DNA of 64,000 bases, from NCBI GenBank assembly GCA_003216775.1, contig QCII01000006.1:87441-151440 (forward strand), given 5' to 3'. The stretch's first letter is position 1, and each line of letters begins with the position of its first letter. The DNA is from Prochlorococcus sp. AG-402-K21 (GTDB taxonomy: Bacteria; Cyanobacteriota; Cyanobacteriia; PCC-6307; Cyanobiaceae). Positions 46,604 through 56,324 of the stretch are shown piece after piece. The position numbers and the translations under genes were made by a program. Under the pieces are notes generated by a model. It did no database searches. It was not told the origin of the DNA and saw nothing but the letters and a program-made list of their open reading frames with translations.

Positions 46604-48169
46604 ATGAACGAAATTGTATGGCCAACAATTGACTCTAAACATTTAATTGTTGATTCAGAGCAAATGTTGAAATTAGAAAAAGAAATTTTTTCTGATGGAA
46701 TGCCACAAGAAGCATTGATGGAAAAAGCTGGTATCCAAATTAGTAAATGGCTCTTGAAAAGGAAATCTCTTCTAAAGCATGGAATTACTGTCGTAATAGG
46801 TCCTGGGCATAATGGTGGGGATGGCGCGGTAGTAGCTAGAGAGCTTTTTTTGAAAGGGTTTTTGGTCAAGGTATGGTGTCCATTCCCTATAAAAAAAACA
46901 CTAACAAAAAGCCACATTAATTATCTTACATCTATTGGTGTAACAAATTTATTAGATCCCCCAAATGCAACTGGGAAAGAACTTTGGATTGATGCGGTTT
47001 TTGGAAATAATCAAAGAAGAGAAGTTGATAATAAATTAATTAATTTGTTTCTTCAGAAATTTCATAATAAAAACGGGAAGGTAGTAAGTATAGATGTTCC
47101 TACGGGATTATCTCCTGATAAAGGTGAGCCTTTTTTAGATTATTCAGTAAAGGCAGACTATACATTAGCCATTGGTCTCAATAAGATTGGAATGACACAA
47201 GATTCTGCTTTACCTTTTATTGGAGAATTACACCATATAGATATTGGGGTACCTAGTAATAAGTTATCTAAGATTGAGACAAAGATTTTTAAGGTTACTT
47301 ATAAAGATTTAAAGAATATTGATTTACCTTCTTTACCAAAAAATTCCAATAAATATAAAAGAGGTAAAACATTATTAATCGTAGGAAGTGAAAAATACCC
47401 CGGAGCTGCATACTTGGCATTAAAAGGAGCATTGTCAAGTGGAGCAGGTTTTATTTCCGCATTACTGCCTGAGTCAGTTGCTGAATCTGTTTGGCAAGTT
47501 GCTCCAGAAATAGTTGTAAAAGGAAGTATGCAATGTAAAGAAAATGGAAATGCATCTTTATTCAATGCATTAAAGACTATTGATCTAAGTTCATATGATT
47601 CATTAGTTGTAGGCCCCGGAATTGGTATTGATAATAATGATTGGGAAAAAGCAGAAGAATACCTACTAGGTTTTGAAGGATTATTGATTCTAGATGCAGA
47701 TGCACTCAATAGAATTTCGGAATCCAAATTAGGATCAAAATTTTTTTTGGAGAGAAGATTTAAAACATGGATTACTCCTCATAGCAAAGAATTTACAAGG
47801 TTATTCCCTAAAATTAAATCCGATACTAATGTTGGTTTAGCTCTTAATGCTGCAAAAGAATTTAATATTAGTGTTTTGTTAAAGGGCTCTAACAGCATAG
47901 TCGCTGATAATAAAAAAGCATGGCAGCTTTTTGGGACTGACTCTAAGACAGCCAGAGCTGGTTTGGGTGATCTTTTATCTGGGTTTATAGCTGGGAGTTC
48001 CGCCATTGATTTAAACCTAAATAGGGATATAACAACTGATTTTTTTGCTAAATATGTACTTTTACATTCATTTGCCGCTTCCAATTGTAAAAGTGGGTCA
48101 AATGCATCTGCTATAGGTGATGCATTATCAAAATTAATGAGAAATAGGAAAACGAGACAAATATCTTGA
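46604..48169 (+). CDS. nnr: Bifunctional NAD(P)H-hydrate epimerase / ADP-dependent dehydratase
   Basis: 521 aa metabolite-repair enzyme that restores damaged NAD(P)H. N-terminal epimerase domain (residues ~1-235): QEALMEKAGIQIS, VVIGPGHNGGDGAVVARELF, and VVSIDVPTGLSPDKGEPFLD. C-terminal ribokinase-like dehydratase (~250-521): KTLLIVGSEKYPGAAYLALK, LVVGPGIGIDNNDWEKAEEY, and TARAGLGDLLSGFIAGSSAI with the catalytic Asp. ATG start, divergent from mnmA. The fused order is standard in bacteria. Confidence 0.95.
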   Translation: MNEIVWPTIDSKHLIVDSEQMLKLEKEIFSDGMPQEALMEKAGIQISKWLLKRKSLLKHGITVVIGPGHNGGDGAVVARELFLKGFLVKVWCPFPIKKTLTKSHINYLTSIGVTNLLDPPNATGKELWIDAVFGNNQRREVDNKLINLFLQKFHNKNGKVVSIDVPTGLSPDKGEPFLDYSVKADYTLAIGLNKIGMTQDSALPFIGELHHIDIGVPSNKLSKIETKIFKVTYKDLKNIDLPSLPKNSNKYKRGKTLLIVGSEKYPGAAYLALKGALSSGAGFISALLPESVAESVWQVAPEIVVKGSMQCKENGNASLFNALKTIDLSSYDSLVVGPGIGIDNNDWEKAEEYLLGFEGLLILDADALNRISESKLGSKFFLERRFKTWITPHSKEFTRLFPKIKSDTNVGLALNAAKEFNISVLLKGSNSIVADNKKAWQLFGTDSKTARAGLGDLLSGFIAGSSAIDLNLNRDITTDFFAKYVLLHSFAASNCKSGSNASAIGDALSKLMRNRKTRQIS

Positions 48170-48311
48170 AAGAAACAATAAAAGAGAGTTATTTCTAGTT
48201 TTAAACACATAAATTCACAAATCTTACTAGAAATCTGAAGCCCGCATTAAATATTGAGCTTTTTTCAAAAAAGTGTAGGAAAGTTTTAATACCTTATTTA
48301 GGTCAGAACTA

Positions 48312-49253
48312 ATGGTTTCATCACTACCAGCACAAACAGAGCCACAAAAAAGGAGGGGGAATGACCCTATAAGTTGGTATTTACAAAACATTGGCAGAGT
48401 CCCCTTACTTACTCCTGCTGAAGAGATTGAATTGGGGAATCAAGTTCAGAAGATGATGATCCTCACGGAGGATGGCCAATTAAATGAAAAAAACAAAGAA
48501 TTCACAACCCAACAAAAAAGAACAATAAAAATTGGTAGAAGAGCCAAAGATAGAATGATGAAAGCTAATTTAAGATTAGTTGTTAGCGTGGCTAAAAAAT
48601 ACCAAGGGAAAGGACTTGAACTTCTTGATTTAGTTCAAGAGGGTTCTCTTGGTTTAGAGAGGGCAGTTGAAAAATTTGACCCGACAAGAGGATATAAATT
48701 TTCTACTTATGCTTTTTGGTGGATTAGACAAAGCATGACAAGAGCAATTGCTTGTCAATCACGAACGATCCGTTTACCAGTTCATTTAAGCGAAAGATTA
48801 GCCTCTATAAGAAAAGTTAGTAGGGAACTGGCCCATAAATTGGGTGCTATGCCAAGCAGAATTGAGATTGCAGAAGCAATGGAAATTGATGTGGAAGAAT
48901 TAGATAGTGTTCTGAGACAAGCTTTATCAACAAGCAGTTTAGATGCCCCAGTGAATGGTGATGATGGCAGGAGCTTTTTAGGTGATTTAATTGCAGACAG
49001 TAATAATGAAGAGCCTTTGGATCAAGTTGAGCAAAAAATGCATCAAGAGCAACTTGGGAAGTGGTTAAGTCATCTGAGTGAGCAGGAGCAACACGTTCTT
49101 AAATTAAGGTTTGGGCTTGATGGAAATGAGAGACATACTCTTGCTGAAATAGGAAGATTACTAGAGGTCTCTAGGGAGAGAGTAAGACAAGTTGAACTTA
49201 AAGCATTGAGAAAATTGAGAAATTTAACTAGAAAATTACCCAGCGGTATTTAA
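48312..49253 (+). CDS. Group 2 RpoD-like sigma factor
   Basis: 313 aa sigma-70 family factor. It lacks the long N-terminal region 1.1 of the primary factor. Region 1.2 NDPISWYLQNIGRVPLLTPA; region 2 NLRLVVSVAKKYQGKGLELL then DLVQEGSLGLERAVEKFDPT, and KFSTYAFWWIRQSMTRAIAC for -10 recognition and melting; region 3 around LPVHLSERLASIRK; region 4 helix-turn-helix HTLAEIGRLLEVSRERVRQV. ATG start; the 142-nt upstream gap holds its promoter. Convergent with pdhA (1-nt gap). Its regulon cannot be read from the sequence. Confidence 0.92.
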   Translation: MVSSLPAQTEPQKRRGNDPISWYLQNIGRVPLLTPAEEIELGNQVQKMMILTEDGQLNEKNKEFTTQQKRTIKIGRRAKDRMMKANLRLVVSVAKKYQGKGLELLDLVQEGSLGLERAVEKFDPTRGYKFSTYAFWWIRQSMTRAIACQSRTIRLPVHLSERLASIRKVSRELAHKLGAMPSRIEIAEAMEIDVEELDSVLRQALSTSSLDAPVNGDDGRSFLGDLIADSNNEEPLDQVEQKMHQEQLGKWLSHLSEQEQHVLKLRFGLDGNERHTLAEIGRLLEVSRERVRQVELKALRKLRNLTRKLPSGI

Positions 49254-49254
49254 T

Positions 49255-50292
49255 CTAATCTTCAGCCCAGATATATTTAGTCAATTCTTGTGATGGAGGT
49301 TCAGGTGCTTCTATAGCATTTTTAACTGATTCAGTTATCTCCGCATCTATTTTCTTTTCAATACTTTTTAATTCCTCTTCAGTTGCGAACTTACCATCAA
49401 TCATTTCTTTGGCCAATTTCTTAATAGGATCTCTTTCCCCCCAGAATTCTTTCTCTTTCTCAGACCTTAACTCATCAGGATCTGCAAGAGAATGTCCTCT
49501 ATATCTATAAGTCAAGCATTCTAAAAGAGTGGGACCATCCCCTGCTCTGGCACGTTCAATTGCTCTTTGAGCAGCCCCCCTTACTGCTAAAACATCCATT
49601 CCATCAACTTCCTCACCATGCATCCCAAAAGCTGAAGCTTTTCTCCAAATTTCAGGATTGCTAGTTGCTCTATCGTGAGCCATACCAATAGCCCATTTAT
49701 TATTCTCAACAACAAAAATAATTGGTAATTTCCATAATTGAGCCATATTTAAACATTCAAAAAATTGTCCATTATTACAAGTTCCATCCCCAAAGAATGC
49801 AGCAGTTACCGCATCACTATTTTTATTACCAGAAACTTCCTTTTTATATTTGCTTGAAAAGGCTGCTCCTAAAGCAACTGGAATTCCTTCTCCGATAAAT
49901 GCATATCCTCCCAATAAGTGATGTTCTCTAGAGAATAAGTGCATTGAACCCCCTCGGCCTTTACTGCAACCTGTGGATTTTCCAAAAAGCTCGCTCATTA
50001 CTTCAAAAGAAGGAACACCTGCACTAAGTGCATGGACATGATCGCGGTAGGTACTACAAAACCAATCATGTTTCTTTTTCATGGCACCAATTATTCCAGT
50101 GCTAATAGCTTCTTGACCGTTATATAGATGAACGAAACCAAACATTTTCCCTCTATAGTACATTTCTGCACATTTATCTTCAAATCTTCGACCAAGTATC
50201 ATATCCTCATAAAGAAATAATCCTGTTTCTCGATCTAACTCGGCTTTTTTAATGTCTTGAAGATTTGAGATTCTCTCTACGTGTGTTTCCAA
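49255..50292 (-). CDS. pdhA: Pyruvate dehydrogenase E1 component, alpha subunit
   Basis: Thiamine diphosphate-dependent decarboxylase subunit feeding acetyl-CoA synthesis. 345 aa. Seen: [40 protein letters not shown], the ThDP motif [14 protein letters not shown] running to [10 protein letters not shown], and the phosphoryl-loop-like [15 protein letters not shown] start. The E1 beta and E2 genes are not in the window; the E3 gene lies at 39.3 kb. About 150 nt of divergent promoter region separates it from zipN. Confidence 0.96.
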   Translation of the reverse strand: METHVERISNLQDIKKAELDRETGLFLYEDMILGRRFEDKCAEMYYRGKMFGFVHLYNGQEAISTGIIGAMKKKHDWFCSTYRDHVHALSAGVPSFEVMSELFGKSTGCSKGRGGSMHLFSREHHLLGGYAFIGEGIPVALGAAFSSKYKKEVSGNKNSDAVTAAFFGDGTCNNGQFFECLNMAQLWKLPIIFVVENNKWAIGMAHDRATSNPEIWRKASAFGMHGEEVDGMDVLAVRGAAQRAIERARAGDGPTLLECLTYRYRGHSLADPDELRSEKEKEFWGERDPIKKLAKEMIDGKFATEEELKSIEKKIDAEITESVKNAIEAPEPPSQELTKYIWAED

Positions 50293-50440
50293 GAAAATAC
50301 CTAAATGAAGTTTTGATTTGTTGACATTCTAAGCCGTGAAGGTCGAATTTTATGATTTTTTTTAATAACTCTGTAAGACCTTATGAAAAAATTTTTTAAC
50401 TTGATAAAATTTGTCTAAGAAATTTTAATAGGATATTTGT

Positions 50441-52534
50441 TTGGAACTTCCTTTAGATCATTTTCGTTTAATTGGCGTTAGCCCCTCTGCAACATCTGAG
50501 GAAATATTAAGGGCTTTTCAATTGCGTTTGGATAAAACACCTGATGAAGGATTTACTTATGAAGTTTTAACTCAAAGATCAGAGCTGCTTCGTCTTACTG
50601 CTGATTTACTTACAGATCCAGAAAGTAGGCGAGAATACGAAAATTTGTTACTAAATGGAGCCACTGGGTTAGAATTCTCTTCAAGTAGAGAAGTGGCAGG
50701 TTTAATACTTCTTTGGGAATCAGGATCTCCAAAAGAAGCTTTTAAAATAGCAAAAAAAGCTTTGCAGCCCCCTCAAACTCCGGCTTTAGGGAGCAGTAGA
50801 GAAGCGGATCTAACTTTATTGGCTGCTTTGACAGCTAGAGATTCTGCAATACAAGAACAACAGCTTAGATCCTATTCAAACGCCGCAGATTTTTTACATG
50901 ACGCTATCCAACTTCTTCAAAGAATGGGAAAGCTTAGTGAAATAAGGAAAGATCTTGAAGAAGACTTAGTTTCTTTACTTCCTTATAGGATTTTAGATTT
51001 GCTTAGTAGGGATTTGAATGATCAAGATTCTCATAAAAAAGGTTTAAGTATGTTGGAAAATTTGATCACTAAAAGGGGTGGTTTGGAGGGTAATAATAAA
51101 TCTGAATGTGGAGATTATTTAAATCAGAAAGAATTCGAAGCTTTTTTTCAACAAATTAAGCCATATTTAACAGTGCAAGAACAGGTTGACTTGTTTCTTG
51201 AATTACAAAAAAGAGGATCATTAGAAGCAGGATTTTTAGCTTTTTTATCTTTGACAGCAATTGGTTTCTCAAGAAGAAAGCCAGAAAAATTATTTGAAGC
51301 CAGGAGAATTTTGAAGAAACTAAATTTATCAGGGCTTGATTCAATGCCTCTTATTGGTTGTCTAGACTTGCTTTTGGCAGATACTGATCAGGCCTCTGCA
51401 AGGTTTGCGAGTAGTTCAGATGAGAAATTAAGAGATTGGCTTAACAATTATCCAGGGGATAAGTTAGAGGCGATATGCATTTTTTGTAAAAATTGGTTAG
51501 AGAATGATGTTTTAGTTGGTTACAGAGATATTGACTTAAAAGAGGTGGATTTAGATTCTTGGTTTGAAGATAGGGAAATTCAGGAATTTATTGAAAAATT
51601 AGAAAAAAAATCAAATAAAAATGTAATCAAATCGAATTTTCAGAACCAAACTTTCAATAAAGAATTTTCAAAAAAAACTACTGAAGAATCTAATACTACA
51701 TTAGATAATATTGATGAAAGGAAATTACCTTGGCCAGGTGGCATTAAGCAAGAATATGAAAAGGTTGATATTCAAGAAAATAAATCCAATGATGAAATAT
51801 ATAAGAATAGACTTTTAGAGATTTACAAATATTTAATTGAAAAAATCGCTGAATTAAAATTTGGTTTTGGGGAGTTTTTAAAGGATAAAGACATAATTAG
51901 TAAGTCACCTTATTTAATTTATCTTTATGCGTTTTTGATCTTATTTACATTTGGTATTGGTATTGGTCTTTTAAGAAATAATTCTAAAAAAACAATTCAG
52001 GATAAAGCTACTGTAGATAAACCTTTAATAGCTGTAGAAAAAAATCAAAAGGTCATAGAGAAAGATATCGTTCAAGAAATAAAAAATAAATCTCAAGATG
52101 AAATAAAAAACATTTCTAGGATCCCAATTAACAAACTCGAAGAAATCACTCAAGCATCTCCTTCTCTTGAAGAGATAAAAAGTTTAATTGATTTATGGCT
52201 TCTAAGCAAAAGCAATTACTTAGCTGGAAAGAGTGAAATTAATATCTCTAAGATTGTAAGTAAAGGTTTGATTGAGAGAACAGTAGAAGAGAGACAAATT
52301 GATATTAAGAAAGGAATTTATAAAGAAATTAATGCACAAATACAGAAGATAGATTTTGAATCACAAACTTCATCTAGGATAGTTGTTTTAGTTGAATTAA
52401 ATTACATAGAGAAAGTTATAAACAATTCAGGGGAATTTGTTAATGAAACATCATTGACTCCGCTGAAAGTGAAATATATCTTGGGTTTTTCCAATAAATC
52501 TTGGAAATTGGTTGATTTTATAAGTGGTTTATAA
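50441..52534 (+). CDS. ftn2: ZipN/Ftn2/ARC6-type cell division protein
   Basis: 697 aa. N-terminal J-like domain (residues ~5-70, LPLDHFRLIGVSPSATSEEI ... LLTDPESRREYE) without the HPD motif of true DnaJ, a long helical middle, one membrane span near residues 493-510 (LIYLYAFLILFTFGIGIGLL), and a C-terminal IMS-type domain (SLIDLWLLSKSNYLAGKSEI onward). This is the layout of the cyanobacterial and plastid FtsZ-anchoring protein ZipN/Ftn2/ARC6. TTG start. Tethers the FtsZ ring to the cell membrane. ffh follows in the same orientation. Confidence 0.92.
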   Translation: MELPLDHFRLIGVSPSATSEEILRAFQLRLDKTPDEGFTYEVLTQRSELLRLTADLLTDPESRREYENLLLNGATGLEFSSSREVAGLILLWESGSPKEAFKIAKKALQPPQTPALGSSREADLTLLAALTARDSAIQEQQLRSYSNAADFLHDAIQLLQRMGKLSEIRKDLEEDLVSLLPYRILDLLSRDLNDQDSHKKGLSMLENLITKRGGLEGNNKSECGDYLNQKEFEAFFQQIKPYLTVQEQVDLFLELQKRGSLEAGFLAFLSLTAIGFSRRKPEKLFEARRILKKLNLSGLDSMPLIGCLDLLLADTDQASARFASSSDEKLRDWLNNYPGDKLEAICIFCKNWLENDVLVGYRDIDLKEVDLDSWFEDREIQEFIEKLEKKSNKNVIKSNFQNQTFNKEFSKKTTEESNTTLDNIDERKLPWPGGIKQEYEKVDIQENKSNDEIYKNRLLEIYKYLIEKIAELKFGFGEFLKDKDIISKSPYLIYLYAFLILFTFGIGIGLLRNNSKKTIQDKATVDKPLIAVEKNQKVIEKDIVQEIKNKSQDEIKNISRIPINKLEEITQASPSLEEIKSLIDLWLLSKSNYLAGKSEINISKIVSKGLIERTVEERQIDIKKGIYKEINAQIQKIDFESQTSSRIVVLVELNYIEKVINNSGEFVNETSLTPLKVKYILGFSNKSWKLVDFISGL

Positions 52535-52554
52535 ATATAAACTTTGAGATAATC

Positions 52555-52560
52555 TATAAT
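52555..52560 (+). promoter_or_regulatory. Candidate -10 box of ffh
   Basis: A perfect TATAAT lies 21 nt before the ffh ATG, which would give a short leader of about 15 nt. No convincing -35 box is seen at the right distance, which is common for cyanobacterial promoters. Prediction only. Confidence 0.4.
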
Positions 52561-52581
52561 GTTTAAAATTACTTTTTAATA

Positions 52582-54051
52582 ATGTTTGATGAACTATCAT
52601 CACGCTTTGAAGACGCTGTAAAGGGTTTAAGAGGCGAAGCAAAAATTAGTGAAAACAACATCAAAGATGCTCTGAAACAGGTAAAAAGAGCTTTACTCGA
52701 TGCTGATGTTAGTTTATCTGTAGTAAAAGAGTTTATTGCAGATGTTCAAGATAAAGCTATCGGTGAAGAAGTAGTTAGAGGTGTAAATCCAGGTCAAAAA
52801 TTTATTGAAGTTGTAAATAAAGAATTGATTAATATTATGGGGAATGAAAATTCTCCATTAAACGATAATGAAACTAGTCCTACCGTTATTTTAATGGCTG
52901 GATTGCAGGGAGCTGGTAAAACAACTGCATCAGGTAAATTGGGACTCTATCTCAAGGAAAAAGATAAAAAAGTTCTTTTGGTAGCTGCTGATGTTTATCG
53001 TCCAGCAGCCGTTGAGCAACTTAAAACATTAGGAAGTCAATATGACTTAGAAGTTTATTCTGCGAAAGAAAAAAATAAAAAACCAGAAGAGATAGCAAAG
53101 GACGCATTGAATTATGCGAGTGAAAATAATTTTAACTCGATCATTATTGATACTGCAGGAAGATTGCAAATTGATGATTCAATGATGAGCGAGATGGTTC
53201 GGATAAAAGAAGTCTCTAATCCTGATGAAGTTTTGCTGGTTGTGGATTCTATGATTGGTCAAGAAGCTGCTGACTTAACAAAGTCATTTCATGAAAAAGT
53301 AGGAATTTCAGGGGCGATACTAACGAAGTTGGACGGAGATTCAAGAGGAGGAGCTGCATTATCAATAAGAAAAATAAGTGGTAAACCAATCAAATTTATT
53401 GGCGTAGGCGAAAAAATAGAGGCGCTGCAACCATTTCATCCAGAAAGAATGGCCAGCAGAATATTAGGTATGGGTGATGTTTTGACTCTTGTTGAGAAAG
53501 CTCAAAAGGAAGTTGAGCTTGCTGATGCAGAAGCAATGCAAAAGAAACTCCAAGAAGCAACTTTTGATTTTAATGATTTTGTCAAGCAAATGAGATTAAT
53601 TAAAAGGATGGGATCACTTGGGGGATTGATTAAGTTAATACCTGGAATGAATAAGATAGACGATGGGATGATAAAAGATGGTGAGGATCAACTTAAGAAA
53701 ATAGAATCTATGATCTCTTCAATGACTCTTGAGGAGAAACAAAAACCTGAGGTTCTTGCTGCTCAACCCTCAAGAAGACAAAGGATCGCTCAAGGTAGTG
53801 GATATGAAGCGAAAGACGTAGATAAAGTTTTGGCTGATTTCCAAAGAATGAGAGGTTTTATGAAACAAATGTCGAATGGAGGAATGCCTGGAATGGGAGG
53901 AATGGGAGGAATGGGAGGAATGCCTGGAATGGGAGGAATGCCTGGAATGGGAGGAATGCCTGGAATGGGAGGAATGGGAGGAATGGGTAGTAATAAACCG
54001 ATGAAAAAGCAGAAAAATAATAAAAAGAAAAAAGGGTTTGCTGATTTATAG
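52582..54051 (+). CDS. ffh: Signal recognition particle protein Ffh (SRP54)
   Basis: GTPase that delivers nascent membrane proteins to the membrane with the SRP RNA encoded at 25.9 kb. 489 aa. N domain (1-95), G domain with P-loop GLQGAGKTTASGKLG near 110-124, VLLVAADVYRPAAVEQLKTL, IIDTAGRLQIDD, ILTKLDGDSRGGAALSI; M domain from ~295 with MRLIKRMGSLGGLIKLIPGM and RRQRIAQGSG. The C-terminus carries twelve GMP/GMG triplets (residues ~434-469) then a Lys-rich tail. ATG start. Confidence 0.97.
   Translation: MFDELSSRFEDAVKGLRGEAKISENNIKDALKQVKRALLDADVSLSVVKEFIADVQDKAIGEEVVRGVNPGQKFIEVVNKELINIMGNENSPLNDNETSPTVILMAGLQGAGKTTASGKLGLYLKEKDKKVLLVAADVYRPAAVEQLKTLGSQYDLEVYSAKEKNKKPEEIAKDALNYASENNFNSIIIDTAGRLQIDDSMMSEMVRIKEVSNPDEVLLVVDSMIGQEAADLTKSFHEKVGISGAILTKLDGDSRGGAALSIRKISGKPIKFIGVGEKIEALQPFHPERMASRILGMGDVLTLVEKAQKEVELADAEAMQKKLQEATFDFNDFVKQMRLIKRMGSLGGLIKLIPGMNKIDDGMIKDGEDQLKKIESMISSMTLEEKQKPEVLAAQPSRRQRIAQGSGYEAKDVDKVLADFQRMRGFMKQMSNGGMPGMGGMGGMGGMPGMGGMPGMGGMPGMGGMGGMGSNKPMKKQKNNKKKKGFADL
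53881..53988 (+). repeat. Twelve 9-bp tandem repeats inside ffh
   Basis: Perfect 9-nt units of GGAATGCCT or GGAATGGGA (last unit GGAATGGGT), 108 bp in all, coding GMP/GMG triplets in the Ffh M domain. The order of the two unit types contains three successive identical 18-bp pairs (53917-53970). In-frame copy-number change is expected to be easy here. Confidence 0.9.
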
Positions 54052-54105
54052 TTTCTAAATTTTTACCTTTAAATGATATTATTATTAAAAACGTATTAAT
54101 TTAAG

Positions 54106-54471
54106 ATGATTAAGTTGCGCCTTAAGCGCTTTGGAAAGAAAAAAGAGGCAAGTTTCAGAATTGTTGCATGCAATAGTACTTCCAGAAGAGATGGTAGACC
54201 TCTGCAAGAACTCGGTTTTTATAACCCAAGAACTAAAGAAACTAGGCTTGATACAGAAGCTCTAAGAACAAGACTTACACAGGGTGCCCAGCCCACTGAT
54301 GTGGTTAGAACTTTACTAGAAAAAGGAGGGTTATTAGAAAAAATAGAGAGGCCCTCTATCGCAATTGGTAAGGCAAAGTTAGAAAAGGAAAAAATAGCCA
54401 AAGCTAAAACTAAAGACGAAGAGAATAATAGTAGTAAAGCTGAAAGTGTTAGTGATGAATCTGAAAGTTAG
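54106..54471 (+). CDS. rpsP: 30S ribosomal protein S16
   Basis: Small-subunit assembly protein. 121 aa, with the core at residues 1-80: [40 protein letters not shown], and the [18 protein letters not shown] end of the fold. The extra ~40 residues are a charged Lys/Glu/Ser tail, common in cyanobacteria. ATG start. Placed between ffh and phoH, keeping the ffh-rpsP order known from many bacteria; trmD lies 3.3 kb on. Confidence 0.97.
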   Translation: MIKLRLKRFGKKKEASFRIVACNSTSRRDGRPLQELGFYNPRTKETRLDTEALRTRLTQGAQPTDVVRTLLEKGGLLEKIERPSIAIGKAKLEKEKIAKAKTKDEENNSSKAESVSDESES

Positions 54472-54507
54472 TGTTTTGACTAATTTTTATTCTTTTACAA
54501 TAACTAA

Positions 54508-55464
54508 ATGAAGGAAGTTTCCAAAACTGGTCACTTCACAATTGATCTGCCAAACTCTGATGCTGCTACAGCATTATCTGGACCTGGGAATTCTTTTTTA
54601 AAAAAGTTTGAGTCTCTTACAGGAGTTTCTATAACTATTAGAGGCTTGCAACTAGAGATGAACGGTGTCATATCTAACATAGAGAGAGCTTCAGCCTTAG
54701 TAGAGCTGACAAGACCCATTTGGGAACAAGGATTAGAAGTTCCAGAGGTAGATCTGAAAGCAGCTCTAAGCTCTTTAAATATGGGAGAGTCATCTTCACA
54801 TGCTGAACTTGGGAAAAAAGTTCTTGCCCGTTCCAAAGAAGGAAGATACTTAAGACCAAGAACTATAAGGCAAAAAGAATATGTTGAATCAATTGAAAAT
54901 TTTGATCTTACCTTTGCAATTGGTCCAGCTGGAACTGGCAAGACATTTTTGGCAACTGTATGCGCTGCAAGACTATTAAACGAGAAAAAAATAGAAAGAA
55001 TTGTTCTGACCAGACCAGCTGTAGAAGCCGGTGAAAGTTTGGGATTCTTGCCTGGAGATTTGCAACAAAAAGTAGATCCATATTTAAGACCTCTATTTGA
55101 TTCTTTACATAGTATTTTCGGATTTGATAGGACAAATTCGTTAATCGATAAAGGAATTATTGAAGTTGCACCATTAGCATTTATGAGAGGCAGAACATTG
55201 GATAATGCTTTGGTAATATTAGATGAAGCTCAAAATACAACTTGCTCTCAAATGAGGATGTTTTTAACAAGATTAGGTGAAAGATCAAAAATGGTTGTAA
55301 ACGGAGATATTACTCAAATTGATTTAAAAAAAGATCAGGAAAGCGGCCTAATCGAAGCATCAAGAATTTTCTCTGAAACTGAAGGTATAAAATTTTGTTT
55401 TCTAACTGTTGATGATGTGGTTCGTCATCCTTTAGTTCAGAAAATTATTGAGGCTTATAAATAA
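54508..55464 (+). CDS. phoH: PhoH-like ATPase
   Basis: 318 aa. N-terminal KH-like stretch (SLTGVSITIRGLQLEMNGVI), then a P-loop ATPase of the PhoH family: FAIGPAGTGKTFLATVCAAR (Walker A near 138-146), PAVEAGESLGFLPGDLQQKV, NALVILDEAQNTTCSQMRMF (Walker B) and KMVVNGDITQIDL. Linked to RNA processing or stress in other bacteria; its substrate is not defined. ATG start with a TACAAT -10-like box just upstream at 54496. Confidence 0.94.
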   Translation: MKEVSKTGHFTIDLPNSDAATALSGPGNSFLKKFESLTGVSITIRGLQLEMNGVISNIERASALVELTRPIWEQGLEVPEVDLKAALSSLNMGESSSHAELGKKVLARSKEGRYLRPRTIRQKEYVESIENFDLTFAIGPAGTGKTFLATVCAARLLNEKKIERIVLTRPAVEAGESLGFLPGDLQQKVDPYLRPLFDSLHSIFGFDRTNSLIDKGIIEVAPLAFMRGRTLDNALVILDEAQNTTCSQMRMFLTRLGERSKMVVNGDITQIDLKKDQESGLIEASRIFSETEGIKFCFLTVDDVVRHPLVQKIIEAYK

Positions 55465-55537
55465 CTTTATAACTCTGGAGATCCGTACCCTGAAATTTTA
55501 AAAATCAAGTAGAATAAAATCATATTCAATAAAAAAA

Positions 55538-56275
55538 ATGCCAGCAAGTAGTAATTTCAATCAAGCTATTCGTGAAGCACAAACTAGTGCAATTGTTGGA
55601 CCTAATGTTGTTCAGAAAGCTCTTCCCTATGTTGGTGGAGGTATGGTTCTAACTTCTTTAGGAGTTTTAGCAGGTGTCTCACTCATAGCAACAAATCCTG
55701 GGCTTTTCCAACCTCTCTCAATTTTTGCTTTAATTGCAGAGTTGATTTTGTTTTTTATAGCCACAAGTGCTGCAAATAATGCAAATAATGCAAAGGCCTT
55801 GCCTCTACTAACAGGATTTAGCTTGTTAACTGGATTCACCTTAAGTGGAATAGTTGCTTTAGCAATAGGAACAATTGGTATTGGTTCGGTCGGAACAGCT
55901 GCTTTAGCTACAGGTATAACATTCGTCATTGCATCTTACACTGGCCAAAGAATGAGCGATAGTGTTGGTCAAGCACTAAGTGGGGTAGTTGGTCTTGGGT
56001 TGATAGGACTGCTCATAGCAATGTTTGTTCAATTAATTGGAGGATTCTTTGCTCCAGGAGTTTTTGGAGGTTCAGGACTCGAATTGATAATTGCAGGATT
56101 TGGAACTGTCTTATTTGTTGCAATGTCTTTCGTGGATTTTTATACAATGCCAAGAAGATATAATGATGATCAATACCTTGCAGGAGCTTTAGGTATGTAT
56201 TTAACTTATATAAATCTTTTTGTTTTTATATTGAGATTAATGATTGCTCTCCAGGGTGGTGGAAGAAGAGACTAA
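55538..56275 (+). CDS. Bax inhibitor-1/YccA-family membrane protein
   Basis: 245 aa with seven hydrophobic segments and little loop, the BI-1 (TMBIM, YccA, YbhL) layout. Starts MPASSNFNQAIREAQTSAIV, with NANNAKALPLLTGFSLLTGF in the second quarter and SFVDFYTMPRRYNDDQYLAG near the C-terminus. The conserved Asp pair is seen in the last loop (DFYTMP and YNDDQY). Family members act as ion leak channels or interact with FtsH; the role here is unproven. Closed by a clear bidirectional terminator. Confidence 0.9.
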   Translation: MPASSNFNQAIREAQTSAIVGPNVVQKALPYVGGGMVLTSLGVLAGVSLIATNPGLFQPLSIFALIAELILFFIATSAANNANNAKALPLLTGFSLLTGFTLSGIVALAIGTIGIGSVGTAALATGITFVIASYTGQRMSDSVGQALSGVVGLGLIGLLIAMFVQLIGGFFAPGVFGGSGLELIIAGFGTVLFVAMSFVDFYTMPRRYNDDQYLAGALGMYLTYINLFVFILRLMIALQGGGRRD

Positions 56276-56296
56276 AAATCATTTAGTTTTCTAACT

Positions 56297-56324
56297 AAAA
56301 GCGTAGATTTATTTCTACGCTTTT
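56297..56324. terminator. Bidirectional terminator between convergent genes
   Basis: An 11-bp perfect stem, AAAAGCGTAGA at 56297-56307 with TCTACGCTTTT at 56314-56324, loop TTTATT. The T-run on the plus strand continues to 56326; the A-run at the other side serves the minus strand. It lies between the BI-1-like gene and the hypothetical gene that converges on it. Confidence 0.88.

Noticed and set aside
47299..47727. 142-codon antisense frame in nnr
   Set aside because: Shadow frame; the sense strand carries the dehydratase domain.
53881..53988. Possible CRISPR-like or intergenic tandem repeat
   Set aside because: The units are contiguous 9-mers without spacers and are in-frame coding sequence of Ffh.
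54531..54941. 136-codon antisense frame in phoH
   Set aside because: Shadow of the PhoH ATPase with intact Walker motifs on the sense strand.
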